From assembly GCF_013375555.1 (NCBI RefSeq), contig NZ_JABXWB010000001.1:62001-126000 (forward strand): 64,000 bases of DNA, given 5' to 3'. Positions within the stretch are counted from its first letter, which is position 1, and each line of letters starts with the position of its first letter. Positions 1-9,618 of the stretch are shown in pieces. Under the pieces are notes generated by a model that saw only the letters and a list, made by a program, of their open reading frames with translations, did not search any database and had not been told where the DNA came from. A program made the position numbers and the translations under genes. This DNA comes from Sphingobium sp. EM0848. Lineage in GTDB: Bacteria; Pseudomonadota; Alphaproteobacteria; Sphingomonadales; Sphingomonadaceae.

Positions 1-940
1 TCGGGTTCTGCGTCACGAAATAGACGCCCACGCCCTTGGAGCGGATGAGGCGGACGACCTGCTCGATCTTGTCGGTCAGCGCCTTGGGCGCGTCGTCGAA
101 CAGAAGGTGCGCCTCGTCGAAGAAGAAGACGAGCACGGGCTTGTCGGGGTCGCCCACTTCGGGGAGGGTTTCGAACAGTTCGCTGAGCAGCCAGAGCAGG
201 AAGGTGGCGTAGAGCTTGGGGCTCTGCATCAGCTTGACGGCGGCCAGGATGTTGACATAGCCGCGACCCTTGTCGTCGACCTTCAGCATGTCGTGAATGT
301 CGAGAGCCGGTTCCCCGAAGAAATGGTCGCCGCCCTGGCTTTCAAGCTGGAGCAGTTGCCGCTGGATCGCGCCGACGCTGGCCTTGGTCACATTGCCATA
401 TTGAGCGGAGAGGGTGTCGGCATTTTCCGCGCAATAGGCGAGCATGGATTGCAGATCGCCCAGGTCAAGCAGCAGCAGCCCCTGTTCGTCGGCATATTTG
501 AAGGCGATGGACAGCACGCCTTCCTGCGTTTCGTTAAGGCCCATCAGCCGGGAGAGCAGCAGCGGCCCCATTTCGCTGACGGTGGTGCGGACCGGATGGC
601 CCTGTTCGCCGTACAGGTCCCAGAAGATGGCCGGATTATCGGCATAGCTGTAATTTTCGACGCCGATTTCTCTGGCGCGCTCGACCAGTTTGTCGGCATT
701 TTTCGCTGTGGGGGAACCGGCCATGGAAATGCCGGACAGGTCGCCCTTCACGTCCGCGAGGAAAACCGGGACGCCCAGCGCGGAGAAGCTTTCGACGATG
801 CCCTGCAGCGTCACCGTCTTGCCGGTGCCGGTCGCGCCCGCGATCAGGCCGTGACGATTGGCCCTGCGCAGATTGAGCATCTGGGGGATGCCGCCATCCT
901 TGTCCGGTGCGCCAAGGCCGATGAAAATGCCGTCGCTCAT
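1..940 (-). CDS. HerA/DUF853-family ATPase, N-terminal part (cut by window edge)
   Basis: The reading frame is open from the window edge to a start near 940. It encodes about 313 residues beginning [10 protein letters not shown], with a Walker A motif GATGTGKT in the first 50 residues and a Walker B-like run [15 protein letters not shown] near the edge. Both are typical of the YjgR/DUF853 branch of HerA-FtsK-type DNA-translocating ATPases, which are usually about 500 residues, so roughly the C-terminal third lies outside. Two in-frame ATGs exist, at 949 and 940. A GAGGAG ribosome site ends one base before 949 but ten bases before 940, so 940 is preferred. The cellular role of this branch is not well defined. 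The assignment to the family is firm, any function is not. Confidence 0.85.
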   Translation of the reverse strand, partial: MSDGIFIGLGAPDKDGGIPQMLNLRRANRHGLIAGATGTGKTVTLQGIVESFSALGVPVFLADVKGDLSGISMAGSPTAKNADKLVERAREIGVENYSYADNPAIFWDLYGEQGHPVRTTVSEMGPLLLSRLMGLNETQEGVLSIAFKYADEQGLLLLDLGDLQSMLAYCAENADTLSAQYGNVTKASVGAIQRQLLQLESQGGDHFFGEPALDIHDMLKVDDKGRGYVNILAAVKLMQSPKLYATFLLWLLSELFETLPEVGDPDKPVLVFFFDEAHLLFDDAPKALTDKIEQVVRLIRSKGVGVYFVTQNP

Positions 941-1077
941 CTGCGTCATGCTCCTCAAATGCTGCGGGCCGCGCTCGCCGGAGTCCGTCTTCTCCCGTTT
1001 AACGGGGAGTTGGCACCTCCGGCAAGCGCGACCCGTAACGATCGGCCCAAATATCCGATTAAAGGCGTTTCAGCCGT

Positions 1078-2613
1078 TTATTTGTCGCGCAGGCGCACCG
1101 GCAGGAAGACGGCGGGCTGGCCCCGGCGCAGCACCTGAAGCAGGATCGCGGTGCGGCCCTGAGCGGATACGGCCTTCACTTGCGCATCCAGTTCCGCCTG
1201 GCTGGCGACCGGGCGGTTGTTGGCGGTGATGATGACATCGCCCCGGCGCAGGCCCTTGGCACCGGCATCGGTCGACCCGTCGACGGCGGTGATGACGATC
1301 CCGCGCGTATCGGCCGCGATGCCGAGTTGGCGGATGATGTTCGAGGTCAGCGGAATGGCGGAGATGCCGAGCGACTGCCGGGTTGCCTGGCTGTTGCCGG
1401 ACTGATCGTCCTGCTGCTGTTGCTGGCTGAAATCATCGTCCTGCTGCTGGGCAAAGGCGTTCAGCTCATCTTCGGACGGACGCTCGCCGACCACGGCGGT
1501 CACCGTCTGGCGCTGGCCGTTGCGCAGCAGCACGATCGGTACGCGCCCGCCGATCGGCTGGTTGGCGACGATGGACGAGAGATTCTGGTCCGGCGTCACT
1601 TCCTGACCCGCGACGCTGACGATCACGTCGCCCGCCTTGATCCCGGCCTTGTCCGCGCCCTTGCCGGGTTCGACGCCCTGCACGAATTCGCCGCGATTCT
1701 TGGCGAGGCCCAGCGAATCGGCCAGATCTTCACCCAGCGGACTGATCTGGATGCCCAGATAGCCGCGCTTGACGGCCTGCCCCTTGCGCAGCGTTTCGAC
1801 GATCGGTTGCGCCTGTTCGGACGGGATCGCGAAGCCGATGCCGACATTGCCGCCCGAGGGCGACAGGATCTGGCTGTTGATGCCGATCACATTGCCGCGC
1901 ATGTCGAACATCGGGCCGCCGCTATTGCCCTGGTTGATCGATGCGTCGGTCTGGATGAACTTGTCGTAGGTGCCGCCGGTGCCGCGATGCACGGCGGAGA
2001 TGATGCCCGCCGTCACCGTGCCCGAAAGCGCGAAGGGGTTGCCGATGGCGATCACCCAGTCACCGACGCGCGCCTTGGTGCTGTCGCCGAACTTGACGAA
2101 GGGCAGGGCCTTTTTCGGTTCGATCTTGAGGACCGCGATGTCGGTCGCGGGATCGCGGCCGATCAGCTTGGCGGGATATTCCTCGCGGTTGGTGAGGGTG
2201 ACGGTGATCGAATCCACCGTGGCTCCCTCCGCGCCCGCGGACACCACATGGTTATTGGTGACGATATAGCCGTCAGCCGAGATGATGAAGCCCGAACCCA
2301 GCGACTGCGCCTGACGGGTCTGCGGCTTGCCGCCCTGACCCTGGCCGAACAGATCGCCAAAGGGGGTGCCTGCAAAGGGGTTCTGCACCTGCACGCGCTG
2401 TTTGGTCGAGATGTTGACCACGGCCGGTTGCAGCTTTTCGACCATATCGGCTAGGCTGGCGGGCGCTCCGGCGGGGGCGGCGGCCTGCATGCCCTCATTC
2501 TGGGCGACCTGCGCCCCGACATGGGAGCTGGTGGTGACGGCAATGGCGGTGCCGCCGAGCAGCAGGGCGCCGGTAATGGCATAAGCGTAACGCACTCGTG
2601 ACGGTCCTCTCAT
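1078..2613 (-). CDS. degP: Do/DegQ-type periplasmic serine endoprotease with two PDZ domains
   Basis: A 511-residue HtrA-family protease. Residues 11-35 form a signal peptide or signal anchor. The trypsin-like domain carries the catalytic triad His122 (TNNHVV), Asp158 (TDIAVLK) and Ser231 (GNSGGPM). Two PDZ domains follow, separated by a Gln/Asp-rich linker. This layout matches DegP/DegQ/MucD, which degrade or hold misfolded envelope proteins in the periplasm. The neighbouring hflC and hflK on the same strand also belong to membrane and envelope protein quality control, a common grouping in alphaproteobacteria. Family and activity are well supported; the choice between DegP, DegQ and MucD as a name is not decided by the sequence. 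Confidence 0.93.
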   Translation of the reverse strand: MRGPSRVRYAYAITGALLLGGTAIAVTTSSHVGAQVAQNEGMQAAAPAGAPASLADMVEKLQPAVVNISTKQRVQVQNPFAGTPFGDLFGQGQGGKPQTRQAQSLGSGFIISADGYIVTNNHVVSAGAEGATVDSITVTLTNREEYPAKLIGRDPATDIAVLKIEPKKALPFVKFGDSTKARVGDWVIAIGNPFALSGTVTAGIISAVHRGTGGTYDKFIQTDASINQGNSGGPMFDMRGNVIGINSQILSPSGGNVGIGFAIPSEQAQPIVETLRKGQAVKRGYLGIQISPLGEDLADSLGLAKNRGEFVQGVEPGKGADKAGIKAGDVIVSVAGQEVTPDQNLSSIVANQPIGGRVPIVLLRNGQRQTVTAVVGERPSEDELNAFAQQQDDDFSQQQQQDDQSGNSQATRQSLGISAIPLTSNIIRQLGIAADTRGIVITAVDGSTDAGAKGLRRGDVIITANNRPVASQAELDAQVKAVSAQGRTAILLQVLRRGQPAVFLPVRLRDK

Positions 2614-2735
2614 GAACTTGGCGAAGGAAAGGCGGGACTCTGCGAAGAGAGCGGGATGCGCCGCCTTGCCTTAACCGTCATTGAATGGCGCGGGTTCCGT
2701 AATGAAATCAACGCCCAATCAACGCCTTTGATGTA

Positions 2736-3584
2736 TCAGCGTCCCTGAAACTGCTTCAGGAAATCATTGTCGCGGGACAGGACCATGCTGGTCGATCCCT
2801 GCTTGTCCGGCGCGAATGTATAGCGATAAGCCTGCATCGCGCGATAGAAATCGTAGAATTGCGCGTCCTTGCCGAAACTTTCCGAATAAATGCGCGCGGC
2901 ATTGGCGTCAGCCTCGGCCCGGATGATCTGGGCCTGCTTGGCGCCCTGGGCGCGGATGGTCAGCGCTTCCTGTTCCCGCGCGGTGCGCATGCGGGTGAAG
3001 GCGCTTTCCAGCGGCGCGCCATCGGGCAGGTCGGCGCGCTTGATCCGCACGTCGACGATCTGCGCGCCATATTGGCGGGCGACGCGGTTCAGCCCCGCCT
3101 CGATATTGTCCATCACCTGGCCGCGCTCGGGCGAGAGCAGGGCCGCGAAGGGACGCTTGCCCAGTTCGTTGCGCAGCGCGGAGCCCAGGATCGGCCGCAG
3201 CGCGTCGGACACGCGTTCCTCGCTGCCCGCCGCAATGTACATGCGCAACGGATCGACGATGCGGTAGCGGGCGAAAGCATCGACCTGCAAGCGCAACTGG
3301 TCGGTGGAAAGCACCTGCTGGCGCTCCATCTCGACCGACAGGACGCGCTTGTCGATCCAGACGATCTGATCGATGAACGGCCAGCGCAGGATGATGCCCG
3401 CGCCGGTCTTGCCGAAATCCTCATTCGGGCGATAGCGGTTGATGATCTTCTTGGGATCGCCGAAGCGCACGATCACGCCCTGCTTGGTTTCGGGCACGAT
3501 GGCGATGGTGCTGCCGATCAGCAGCAACGCGGCGATGGCCAGCAGCGCGAGCGCGACGGGATGACGGACAAGGGTCTGCATCAC
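2736..3584 (-). CDS. hflC: HflC, FtsH-protease modulator (SPFH/band 7 protein)
   Basis: A 282-residue protein with one N-terminal membrane segment (about residues 10-30) followed by a band 7/SPFH domain with the typical run GVIVRFGDPKKI and a long charged coiled-coil-like region (REQEALTIRAQG). HflC pairs with HflK in a large periplasm-facing complex around FtsH that limits its access to membrane substrates. The start codon overlaps the stop of hflK by four bases (ATGA), so the two are translationally coupled. The degP-type gene lies downstream on the same strand. Confidence 0.93.
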   Translation of the reverse strand: MMQTLVRHPVALALLAIAALLLIGSTIAIVPETKQGVIVRFGDPKKIINRYRPNEDFGKTGAGIILRWPFIDQIVWIDKRVLSVEMERQQVLSTDQLRLQVDAFARYRIVDPLRMYIAAGSEERVSDALRPILGSALRNELGKRPFAALLSPERGQVMDNIEAGLNRVARQYGAQIVDVRIKRADLPDGAPLESAFTRMRTAREQEALTIRAQGAKQAQIIRAEADANAARIYSESFGKDAQFYDFYRAMQAYRYTFAPDKQGSTSMVLSRDNDFLKQFQGR

Positions 3585-4696
3585 TGGCCCCCCTCGGTCG
3601 TATTCCCGTTCTGGGCGGTCGCCGCCTGTGCGCGGCGCTTGAGTTCGGGCAGCGGCAGGAACGGCGTCACATTGCCGCTTTCGACGATAGTCTTGTCGAC
3701 GTTCGCCAGGACACCCTCCATGGTTTCATAATACATACGGCGGCGGGTTACGTCGGGCGCGAGCTTGTACTGCTCATACACCTTGTCGAAGGCGGCAGCC
3801 TCGCCCTGCGCCTTGGCCGTCACCTGCTGCGCGGCGGCGCGGGCTTCGTTGAGATAGGTCTGGGCGGTCTGCTGCGCGGCGGACACGGCCTTGAACGCGT
3901 CGTTGACGGCGGTCGGCGGGTCGGCCTGCTTGATCGCGACGCCCTGCACGCGGATGCCCGACTTATAGCCGTCGAGGATTTCCTGCATGCGCTGTTCGAC
4001 CTGCTGCTCGATCTCGCTACGGCCGGCGCCCAGCGCGTCCTCCAGGCTGACGCTGGCGACGACCGAGCGCATCGCGCTTTCCGCGACCTCGCGGACCGAG
4101 GCGTCGGGATCGGACAGCTGGAACAGGTAGAGTTCCGGGCTGCGGATGTTCCACCGCACCGAATAGGCGAGGTCGATGATGTTCTGGTCGCCGGTCAGCA
4201 CCAGATTTTCGCTTTCCGCGCGGGTCGATCCGATGTCGATGGTGCGGATTTCCTCCACATCCACGGTCGTCACATTTTCGAACGGCGCGGGCAGGGTCAG
4301 GCTGATGCCGGGTGAGAGGGTACGGCTATATTTGCCGAGCAGGGTGACGACGCCGCGTTCCTGCGGGCCGACGCGATGGAAGCAGGTCAGCACCAGCCAC
4401 AGCAGCACGAGGATGCCGATGGCGGCGGGCCACAGCGTCCGGCCGGTAGGCCGCGGCGGCAGATTGCCGAAGCCGCCGCCCTGTCCAAAGCTTTCCTTGC
4501 TGCGGCGGAGAAGTTCCTCGATCGCGGAAGGCCCCTTGGAACCGGAGGGACGGCCCGGTTGCGTCCAGGGATTGCGCGGACCGCCTTCGCGTCCACCGTC
4601 CCCGCCCTGTCCGTCCGGCCCGTCGCCCTTGCCACCCCAGGGACCCTGGGTCATGGCGCTTGCAATGCGGGGCATCCACCCGAAAATTCTGTTCAT
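3581..4696 (-). CDS. hflK: HflK, FtsH-protease modulator (SPFH/band 7 protein)
   Basis: About 371 residues. The frame is open further upstream, but ATG 4696 is chosen because it is preceded by GAGGAGCG and begins MNRIFGWMPR. The N-terminal 90 residues are rich in Gly, Pro and charged residues, as in other HflK proteins. One membrane segment follows (WPAAIGILVLLWLVLTCF), then the SPFH domain. It forms the HflKC complex with its overlapping partner. The divergent gap to mrp (4697-4814) must contain both promoters. Confidence 0.92.
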   Translation of the reverse strand: MNRIFGWMPRIASAMTQGPWGGKGDGPDGQGGDGGREGGPRNPWTQPGRPSGSKGPSAIEELLRRSKESFGQGGGFGNLPPRPTGRTLWPAAIGILVLLWLVLTCFHRVGPQERGVVTLLGKYSRTLSPGISLTLPAPFENVTTVDVEEIRTIDIGSTRAESENLVLTGDQNIIDLAYSVRWNIRSPELYLFQLSDPDASVREVAESAMRSVVASVSLEDALGAGRSEIEQQVEQRMQEILDGYKSGIRVQGVAIKQADPPTAVNDAFKAVSAAQQTAQTYLNEARAAAQQVTAKAQGEAAAFDKVYEQYKLAPDVTRRRMYYETMEGVLANVDKTIVESGNVTPFLPLPELKRRAQAATAQNGNTTEGGQ

Positions 4697-4814
4697 CGCT
4701 CCTCTATAGGAAGGCTCTTCCGCGAAAAACAGTGCCCTTCGCAACGATTATTGTTTCGAATGATGTCGCTGAAGGGATTTCGCGGGGAGGCGATAGGTTC
4801 TACAGGGCTGCCCC

Positions 4815-5813
4815 ATGACCGAGCTTGAAGATTTTGCCGCCCGCCTGAAAACGCTGACCGATGGCCGCGCCAGCGCGCCGCGGATGAAGGATGGCGTGAT
4901 GTCGCTGGCGCTGGATGTGGCGGGCCTGTCGCCTGAACAGCGCGACGCCGTGGCCGCCGCGATCCGCGAGGGCGCGCTGACCGTGCCGGGGGTGAGCGAC
5001 GTGCGCATCGCCATGACCGCCGAGCGTTCGACAGGAGGAAAGGGGCCAGAGAAGAAGGAGGCGGTGAAGATCATTGCCGTCGCCTCCGGCAAGGGCGGGG
5101 TCGGCAAATCGACGCTTTCGGCCAATCTGGCGGTTGCGTTGCAACGATTGGGCGTGCGGGTCGGACTGGTCGACGCCGATATCTACGGCCCCTCGCAGGC
5201 GCGGTTGATGGCGAGCGAGGACCGCAAGCCCCAGGCAAAAGACAAGCAGCTTATCCCGGTGCAAAGCCCCTTCGGCATTCCGATGCTGTCGATGGCGCAT
5301 CTGGTGGAACCGGGCAAGGCGCTGGCATGGCGCGGGCCGATGGCGGGCAATGCGCTTGCCCAGTTGATCGATGCGGACTGGGGCGAGGCGGAGGTGCTGG
5401 TGGTCGACATGCCGCCGGGCACCGGCGACGTGCAGCTTTCCATGGTGCAGAAGCACAAGCCGGCCGGCGCCGTCATCGTCTCGACGCCGCAGGATCTGGC
5501 GCTGATCGATGCGACCCGCGCGGTCAGCCTGTTCGAGCAGACCCATGTGCCGATGATCGGCCTGGTCGAGAATATGGCGGGCTATGCCTGCCCCCATTGC
5601 GGAGAAGTATCCGATCCCTTCGGTCAGGGCGGTGCGGAAGCCGCCGCCGGGGAAATGGGCATGCCTTTCCTTGGCCGCATTCCGCTCGCCATCGATATTC
5701 GCCGGCGTTCGGATGCCGGCGATCCTCTGGCGGCGGGTGACGATGCGCATGGCGCTGCTTTCCGCGCCATTGCGGAGAAGGTGGTGGAGTGGCTCAAGGG
5801 AAGTCCCCGCTGA
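4815..5813 (+). CDS. mrp: Mrp/NBP35-type P-loop ATPase for Fe-S cluster handling
   Basis: A 332-residue protein. The N-terminal 75 residues form a MIP18/DUF59-like domain. The deviant Walker A SGKGGVGKST spans residues 91-100, followed by VDADIYGPS and the family motif CPHC with Cys259 and Cys262, the pair that bridges the dimer and binds a 4Fe-4S cluster in this family. Mrp/ApbC proteins carry and deliver Fe-S clusters to apo-proteins in the cytoplasm. It sits divergent from hflK and 62 bases upstream of a broken CoA-binding protein gene. Confidence 0.93.
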   Translation: MTELEDFAARLKTLTDGRASAPRMKDGVMSLALDVAGLSPEQRDAVAAAIREGALTVPGVSDVRIAMTAERSTGGKGPEKKEAVKIIAVASGKGGVGKSTLSANLAVALQRLGVRVGLVDADIYGPSQARLMASEDRKPQAKDKQLIPVQSPFGIPMLSMAHLVEPGKALAWRGPMAGNALAQLIDADWGEAEVLVVDMPPGTGDVQLSMVQKHKPAGAVIVSTPQDLALIDATRAVSLFEQTHVPMIGLVENMAGYACPHCGEVSDPFGQGGAEAAAGEMGMPFLGRIPLAIDIRRRSDAGDPLAAGDDAHGAAFRAIAEKVVEWLKGSPR

Positions 5814-5875
5814 GGGAACGGCTTGCGCGCGCCCTGCGTCTTTCCCATGTGGGACAGCATATGGAGGGCCGTTAC

Positions 5876-6310
5876 ATGCCGTTGACCGCAGCGCAGGATA
5901 TCGCCGATCTGCTGAATGAAACCCGCACCATCGCGCTGGTCGGCATTTCCGACCGGCCGGATCGGCCCAGCTATGGCGTGATGAAAAGCTTGCAGGACCA
6001 TGGCTATCGCGTCCTGCCGGTCAATCCGTAGATTGCGGGCGAGCATGTCCATGGCGAATTCGTCTGGGGGCGCCTGTCGGACATCGGTGTGCCGATCGAC
6101 ATGGTCGACATCTTCCGCCGGAGTGAGGCCGCGGGCGAAGCGGTGGACGATGCTATAGCCGCCGGCGCGAAATCAGTCTGGATGCAGCTTGCCGTGGTGG
6201 ATGAGGCGGCTGCCGCCCGCGCGGAGGCGGCGGGGCTGAAGGTGGTGATGGACCGCTGCCCGGTGATCGAGATACGTCGCCTCCGGCTTGCGCCCGTCAG
6301 CGCGCAATAG
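5876..6310 (+). pseudogene. CoA-binding (YccU-type) protein gene broken by one amber codon
   Basis: A single reading frame encodes a typical 144-residue CoA-binding domain protein: TRTIALVGISDRPDRPSYGV at the start, [10 protein letters not shown] and [10 protein letters not shown] at the end. It is interrupted by TAG at 6029-6031, right after LPVNP. Relatives usually carry a sense codon there, most simply CAG, so one C-to-T change explains the break. Everything after it continues in the same frame to a normal stop. The ATG at 5876 has GGAGG eight bases upstream. Either this is a recent pseudogene, a sequencing error, or an amber that is read through. The function of the family is a Rossmann-like CoA-binding fold of uncertain role. 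Confidence 0.85.
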
Positions 6311-6349
6311 GGCTTTCCAGAGCTTCCAAGCCTCTTTATCAGCGGGAAT

Positions 6350-8614
6350 ATGGGGCGCGCACCGCGGAAGCAGGGTCAGCAGACAGAGAAGGGGTTGAAC
6401 CGGCGCACGCTGTTGATCGGCGGAGGCGCGGCGGCCGGGCTGTTGCTGGCCTGGGGGGTATGGCCGCGCTCCTATCGTCCCAATCTCAACACGGCCCCCG
6501 GCGAAACCGCCTTCAACGCCTTCCTCAAGATCGACAAAGCGGGGCAGGTCATCGTGATCGTGCCGCAGACGGAGATGGGGCAGGGGATCAGCACCCTCTT
6601 GCCGCAGATATTGGCCGACGAACTGGGCGCTGACTGGCGCACCGTGGGCGTGCAGAGCGCGCCGGTCGGCCCGCTATACGCCAACACGCTGCTGGCGCGC
6701 GAATGGCTGGCCAATGACTGGAGCCGCCTTGCCGGGGGCGCGGGCGAATGGACCATCGATCAATATGCGACGCGGCGTGCGCTGATGCTGACGGGGGCGG
6801 GCACTTCTCTCCCCATGTTCCATCAGGCCTATCGGGAGGCAGGTGCGGCGGCGCGGGTGCTGCTGTGCAAGGCGGCGGCGGCGCGGTGGGACGTGGCCTG
6901 GGAAAGCTGCGACATCCGGGACGGCATCATTTCCGATGGCGGGCAGCGCAGGCTGAAACTGGGCGAAGTGGTGGAGGATGCCGCCACCTACGACCTGCCC
7001 GACATATTGCCCTTCCGTCAGGGGGAGGTGGACCGGCTGGCGGGGCAGGATCTGCCCCGGCTCGACACCCCGTCCAAGATCGACGGCAGCCATAATTTCT
7101 CGGCCGACATCCGCCTGCCCGATATGGTGTTCGCATCGATCCGGCAGGGACCGATCGGTGACGCGGTGCTGAAAAGCGTCAATGAGGGCGCAGCGAAGTC
7201 CGTCACCGGCTTTCTGAAGCTGATCCGGCGGGACCGCTGGGTGGCGGCGGTCGCCAGCAACTGGTGGGCGGCGAACAAGGCGCTGGATCTGGCCGATCCG
7301 GTCTTCGCGCTTTCCGGCCAGCCGGTGGACAGCGCGGGGATCGACGCGGCGCTGAAACAGGCCTTTTCCAGCTCGTCCGGCGAACGGCTTTATGCGCAGG
7401 GCGATCTGAAGCCGTTCGACGGGGCGGCGGTCGTCACCGGCGAATATCGGGTCCGGCCGGGGCTGCATCTGGCGCTGGAGCCGATGAGCGCGACGGCGCG
7501 GATCACGGAGGATGCGGCGGAAGTGTGGATGGCGACGCAGGCCCCCGGCTTTGCGCGGGGGGCCATTGCGAAGGCGCTGGGGCTGTCGGCGGGGGCGGTG
7601 ACGCTCTATCCGCTGCATGCGGGCGGCGGCTATGGACGCCGCATGGATTTCGAGGCGGGCGTGCAGGCCGCGCTCCTCTCCCGCGAGATGGGGCGGCCGG
7701 TGCAACTGCTCTGGTCGCGGCTGGAGGATGTGATTCAGGACCGGCCCAGCGCCCCCGCCCTTGCCCGCATGGCAGGGAAGATCGGCCGCAACGGCGCGAT
7801 CGAGGGCTGGTCGGCCAAGGTCGCCGCGCCTTGCGCCATGACCGAAACCTGGGCGCGTATCGCCCATGGCAAGCTGCCGCACGAGGCCAGTGCCGAGGTG
7901 GGGGGCGTTTCGACCCGGCTGGCGGTGGCGGGCATGGAATTGCCCTATGCCGTGCCGAACTGGGCGGTGGATCACTTCCCCGCCGCGACCGGCCTGCCGC
8001 TCGGTTTCACGCGGGGCAATGCGCATATGCACGGCGCCTTCTTCACCGAAAGTTTCATGGACGAGCTGGCGCATCAGGCGCAGATGGAGGCGATGTCCTT
8101 CCGCATCCAGATGCTGGGCAGCAATGCGCGCCTGGCCCATTGCCTGACAACGGTCGGCGCCATGGGCGGCTGGCAAGGCGGGATTGCAGGCAGCGGGCAG
8201 GGGCTGGCGGCGCATGTGATGGGTGGCGCCTTTATCGCGATCATGGTGGAGGCTGGGATTTCGCAAGGGAAATTGCAGGTCGGGCGGATCGTTGCTGCCG
8301 TCGATGGCGGGGAACAGGTCAACCCCGATATCGCCCGGCAGCAGATTGAAGGCGGCCTGATCCACGGCCTGGCCCATGCCATGGGCGCGTCCGTCCCCTA
8401 TGCGAAGGGGATGCCGACGCGCGCGATCCTCGGCCGCATGGGGCTGCCGCGGCTGGGTGATGTGGGGGAGGTGACGGTCGAACTGATCCGCAGCACGGCG
8501 TCGCCCGCTGGTCTGACCGACGTGGCCGCGCCACTGGTTGCCCCGGCTGTCGCCAATGCTCTGTTCACCACGGTTGGGCGGCGCTTTCGCAATCTGCCGC
8601 TGATGGAGGGATAA
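6350..8614 (+). CDS. Molybdopterin-binding oxidoreductase large subunit, IorB-like, exported
   Basis: A 754-residue protein of the xanthine dehydrogenase superfamily, closest in layout to the beta subunit of isoquinoline 1-oxidoreductase. The N-terminus has a twin-arginine-like signal (LNRRTLLIGGGAAAG), pointing to periplasmic or membrane location. Molybdopterin-binding segments are recognisable: EMGQGISTLLPQILADELG, GGGYGRRMDFEAG, and a C-terminal block ending VAAPLVAPAVANALF. Members normally work with a small 2Fe-2S subunit (IorA); none is encoded next to this gene. The stop codon overlaps the hemH start by one base (TAATG). The substrate cannot be told from sequence: the family oxidises N-heterocycles and aldehydes. 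Confidence 0.85.
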   Translation: MGRAPRKQGQQTEKGLNRRTLLIGGGAAAGLLLAWGVWPRSYRPNLNTAPGETAFNAFLKIDKAGQVIVIVPQTEMGQGISTLLPQILADELGADWRTVGVQSAPVGPLYANTLLAREWLANDWSRLAGGAGEWTIDQYATRRALMLTGAGTSLPMFHQAYREAGAAARVLLCKAAAARWDVAWESCDIRDGIISDGGQRRLKLGEVVEDAATYDLPDILPFRQGEVDRLAGQDLPRLDTPSKIDGSHNFSADIRLPDMVFASIRQGPIGDAVLKSVNEGAAKSVTGFLKLIRRDRWVAAVASNWWAANKALDLADPVFALSGQPVDSAGIDAALKQAFSSSSGERLYAQGDLKPFDGAAVVTGEYRVRPGLHLALEPMSATARITEDAAEVWMATQAPGFARGAIAKALGLSAGAVTLYPLHAGGGYGRRMDFEAGVQAALLSREMGRPVQLLWSRLEDVIQDRPSAPALARMAGKIGRNGAIEGWSAKVAAPCAMTETWARIAHGKLPHEASAEVGGVSTRLAVAGMELPYAVPNWAVDHFPAATGLPLGFTRGNAHMHGAFFTESFMDELAHQAQMEAMSFRIQMLGSNARLAHCLTTVGAMGGWQGGIAGSGQGLAAHVMGGAFIAIMVEAGISQGKLQVGRIVAAVDGGEQVNPDIARQQIEGGLIHGLAHAMGASVPYAKGMPTRAILGRMGLPRLGDVGEVTVELIRSTASPAGLTDVAAPLVAPAVANALFTTVGRRFRNLPLMEG

Positions 8615-9582
8615 TGGGCAGAACCGGCATCCTTCTCATCAATCTGGGTACGCCCGACGCGCCCGATGCGGCGTCGGTTCGGCGCTATCTCAAGGAATTT
8701 CTGTCCGATCCCCGCGTGGTCGAGATTCCGCAATGGCTCTGGCAGCCGATATTGCGCGGTCCGATCCTGATGACGCGTCCGCGCAAATCGGCCCATGCCT
8801 ACAGCCAGGTGTGGATGAAGGAAGGGTCGCCGCTGGCGGTCCACACCCGCGCCACCGCGACTGCCCTGCAACAGCGTCTGCCGGAACTGACGGTGGACTG
8901 GGCGATGCGTTACGGCAATCCGTCCATTGCATCCCGTCTGGAGGCGATGGCGGCGGCTGGATGCGACCGTATCCTGCTGGCGCCGCTCTATCCGCAATAT
9001 TGCGCGGCGACGACTGCGACGGCGCTGGACGCTGCCTATGCGGCGCTGGGCAAGATGCGGGCGCAACCCGCCGTTCGAACGCTGGCGCCCTATTTTGCCG
9101 ACCCGGCCTATATCGAGGCGCTGCGCGCCTCCACGCTGGCGCAACTGGCCGCGCTGGATTTCGCGCCCGACCTGCTGATCGCCAGTTTCCATGGCATGCC
9201 GGAGCGGACGCGGTTGCTGGGCGACCCCTATCGCGATCAATGCGTGGAAACCGCGCGGTTGCTGGCGGAAGCCTTGGGTCGGGAAGTTCGCGTGACATTT
9301 CAATCGCGTTTCGGGCGCGCGAAGTGGCTGGGCCCCGCAACCGATGACAGTTTGAAGACTCTGCCTGGGCAGGGGGTGAAGAACATCGCCGTGCTGACAC
9401 CCGGATTTGCCGCGGATTGCCTGGAAACCGTCGAGGAGATCGCCATTCGGGGCAAAGCCGAATTTATCTCCGCCGGCGGTAATAATTTTGTCCATTTGAG
9501 TTGTTTGAACTCAACTCCGGACGCTATGACCCTTTATGAGATTCTGGTCCGCCGTGAGTTGGCTGGTTGGTTGGAGAGGTAA
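8614..9582 (+). CDS. hemH: Ferrochelatase
   Basis: A 322-residue ferrochelatase, inserting Fe2+ into protoporphyrin IX in the last step of heme synthesis. The N-terminus GILLINLGTPDAP and the active-site run ASFHGMPERT, with the metal-binding His, are clear. A C-terminal acid-rich segment VEEIAIRGKAEF follows the usual C-terminal TPGFAADCLET. The length fits the family. It begins within the stop codon of the molybdoenzyme gene, suggesting co-transcription, and is followed after 36 bases by phaB with its own ribosome site. Confidence 0.95.
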   Translation: MGRTGILLINLGTPDAPDAASVRRYLKEFLSDPRVVEIPQWLWQPILRGPILMTRPRKSAHAYSQVWMKEGSPLAVHTRATATALQQRLPELTVDWAMRYGNPSIASRLEAMAAAGCDRILLAPLYPQYCAATTATALDAAYAALGKMRAQPAVRTLAPYFADPAYIEALRASTLAQLAALDFAPDLLIASFHGMPERTRLLGDPYRDQCVETARLLAEALGREVRVTFQSRFGRAKWLGPATDDSLKTLPGQGVKNIAVLTPGFAADCLETVEEIAIRGKAEFISAGGNNFVHLSCLNSTPDAMTLYEILVRRELAGWLER

Positions 9583-9618
9583 GTTTCGTCCGTCACTTTT
9601 TTCTTGAGGGAGAGCGTT

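Noticed and set aside
6674-8377. Open frame of 567 codons antisense to the molybdoenzyme gene
   Set aside because: Composition artefact of GC-rich DNA; the sense strand encodes clear cofactor motifs.
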